Below are positions 62,296 to 64,000 of a DNA stretch of 64,000 nucleotides, piece by piece. The stretch is taken from positions 530,667 through 594,666 of the forward strand of contig NC_041378.1 in NCBI RefSeq assembly GCF_900634415.1. The letters run 5' to 3'. Origin of the DNA: Cottoperca gobio. Lineage: Eukaryota; Chordata; Actinopteri; Perciformes; Bovichtidae. Each line of letters opens with the position of its first letter. Position 1 is the first letter of the stretch. The notes under the pieces were generated by a model that saw nothing but the letters and a program-made list of their open reading frames with translations, searched no databases and had not been told where the DNA came from. A program made the translations under genes and the position numbers.

Positions 62296-63621
62296 CTGGA
62301 ATGCAAACGACACATTTCATAATGAAAACCCGTAACGATATCGCACGACATTCGCCTAACGAGGACGACTCTGCAGAACACATTCTAGCTCTCCAACAAA
62401 TGACACAGCGCTTTCTGCTTTTACACGTTCATGCAAAACGAGCATCTAATGCAGGGGGGTCAAACTTTAGTTCAGGGGCCACATGCAGCACCATGTGATC
62501 TCAGGTGGGCCGGAGCAGTAACATCATGATAACCTGTAAATAACAACAACTCCACATGTTCCCTTCGTCTTAGTGCAAGAAAGTACAAATACATTCTGAA
62601 AATGTTCACATGTAATGAACTATCTTTTTACTAAACATTAAGAACAACCTGATGTTTCTTAAGAAACGGAGCAATCCAACAATATCATCAGTTCATCGTT
62701 TACACGTGTGTTACAACGTACAGATCAGTGTGTCTACAAAGACACAACACATTTCGTCACAGGTGTCTGGAACAGGATTTTACTTTATGATCAAAACAAC
62801 TAATTTTTACACTTTGCAAAGTCATCCCGCGGTTTTGGCCCCCGGGCCGCATGTTTGACACCCCTGATCTAAAGGTTTCCGAGGATGTTACGAACGTTCT
62901 GGCGCCAACATCTCCAGGTATGTAACGAGGAGTTTACGGTCAAATGAGGCGTCGAACATTAGGGGGAAAATGAAACCAAAATATCGTTTAAGTGTTAACG
63001 ATGCTTCAACAGATACGGCTTTAATGATCGGCGGATGTTTTTTTGTTAATGATCGTCTGTAATTAAACTATAATTACAACGGTGACATTCAGACCTCGGA
63101 GTCATCGACTGAGCAGCATCTCTGTGTCCAAAACTCTCCAGACGACAGTAAAATATTATGCAGCGTTGGCGGACGTTTGAAGCGCTCGAGTTCCTTCTGC
63201 TTCGTTATGAAGACTCGCGTTACAAAGAAAATTATAGACATCGAGCATCATTATTTTGCAAAATAGAAATGTGTTGTTTTGGGAACATTGTAGACTTGGA
63301 CAGATCAGATGCTGCAGAAGAGTTGCATCTGAATATAAAACACTACGCTTTCTGCAGCTTGTTTGTTTTCACATTCACAGTAATCATCTTAACACTTTCA
63401 AAAAGGGAAAAATCTAGTTTAGATTTTATGTTTTGTTGCATCTGAGCTTTGAAAAATCAATACTTTTATTCAGGAATGAGAAAACACCCACTCTTAAAAA
63501 ACAAGTGTTGACAATAAGAAAAAGCACTTTTATCAAAGTCGGCCCGAGATGTTTGCTTTGATTAGCTGCCGTTTGTATCGGAGGACGTTGAGTTCTTGGC
63601 TTTTGGGCGGCGGGCGCTCAC
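62296..63621 (-). other. myo6 intron with a hAT-type MITE
   Basis: 1.3-kb intron, with the MITE at 62452-62866. Nothing else is recognised. Confidence 0.8.
62452..62866. mobile_element. non-autonomous hAT-type DNA element
   Basis: 415 bp. The left end CAGGGGGGTCAAACT and right end TGTTTGACACCCCTG are inverted. It is flanked by 8-bp direct repeats ATCTAATG (62444-62451) and ATCTAAAG (62867-62874), with one mismatch. 8-bp target duplications and CAGGGG ends are hAT features. There is no transposase. Confidence 0.88.
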
Positions 63622-63713
63622 CTCCTTCAGGATGCGCTCGTTGAAGAACTGCTGCAGTTTCTCGTTACAGTAGTTGATGCAGAACTGCTCGAAGCTGTTG
63701 TGTTCGAAGTACT
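63622..63713 (-). CDS. myo6: myosin VI exon, relay helix
   Basis: 92-nt exon, acceptor TCTGCAG and donor GTGAGC. It encodes EYFEHNSFEQFCINYCNEKL then QQFFNERILKE. NSFEQFCINYCNEKLQQFFN is the relay helix following switch II (DIxGFE, whose first part is in the exon upstream of the window). It starts with 2 nt of the Glu codon. It is the most 5' myo6 exon visible here. Confidence 0.97.
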
Positions 63714-64000
63714 CTGCAGAACACAATCAACGGTCAGTAAAAGACGCGTCACACAACGATAGTTACAGTGTCAGGAAATCATGCACAGTGTAGACGCTTT
63801 GGTGTCAGTACAGTGTCTTTAGAATTATTACTTGTAATGCAGATCTCTGTGACGTCCATCGAGGAGTTAAACATTATACTCACTATGTGTTCCTCAGGAC
63901 AGAGTGAAAAATCACATATAATCAACAAATCAAACAAAATGTTGGGATTCAAGTCTTTAAATACTAAAACTGCATGTTTCTGTTAGAAAGCACTGAACAG
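63714..64000 (-). other. myo6 intron, partial
   Basis: Intron sequence to the window edge. No feature seen. Confidence 0.7.

Overview
The window looks like teleost fish DNA, probably percomorph-type. It is AT-rich and dense in CA/GT and TA microsatellites. It also carries a Rex3-like RTE LINE, an L2-type LINE, fold-back and hAT-type MITEs, and several common fish intronic repeats. There are no bacterial features.

One host gene fills the window on the minus strand: the 3' two-thirds of an unconventional myosin VI gene (myo6; fish often keep myo6a and myo6b, and I cannot say which this is). I placed 20 exons between 63713 and 2661. All have GT/AG borders, and their codon phases join without a gap for about 804 residues. 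They run from the relay-helix part of the motor through converter, reverse-gear insert, IQ motif, three-helix bundle, single alpha-helix, MIU and MyUb ubiquitin-binding segments, and the RRL and WWY cargo-binding region to the stop codon. The first exons lie beyond position 64000.

Layout by increasing coordinate (3' to 5' of the gene): 1-2660 is 3' UTR or flank with a 19-bp E-box minisatellite. 2661-4192 holds the last two exons. 4193-12140 is an intron with an intact 1066-codon Rex3-like element. 8195-27040 is a three-copy duplicated block that repeats three tail exons. 28789-31142 holds the helix exons. 34379-44457 holds lever-arm and converter exons, with a 2.2-kb 30-bp minisatellite in one intron. 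49087-58177 holds motor exons, with an L2 fragment in an intron. 58178-62222 is an intron with a 1.2-kb 21-bp minisatellite. 62223-63713 holds the two most upstream exons.

The most important point for a user is the duplicated block. Copies 1 and 3 are almost identical, while the middle copy is peppered with small indels. Using the duplicated exon trio twice would shift the reading frame (275 nt). Removing about 16173-27040 restores a normal gene, so a false (haplotypic or raw-read) duplication is the simplest reading, though a recent real tandem duplication cannot be excluded from sequence alone. No previously undescribed multi-gene system was seen. The most unusual biology is long UG-type repeats placed directly at two myo6 splice sites, a fold-back MITE 29 bp from a donor site, and three large minisatellites.
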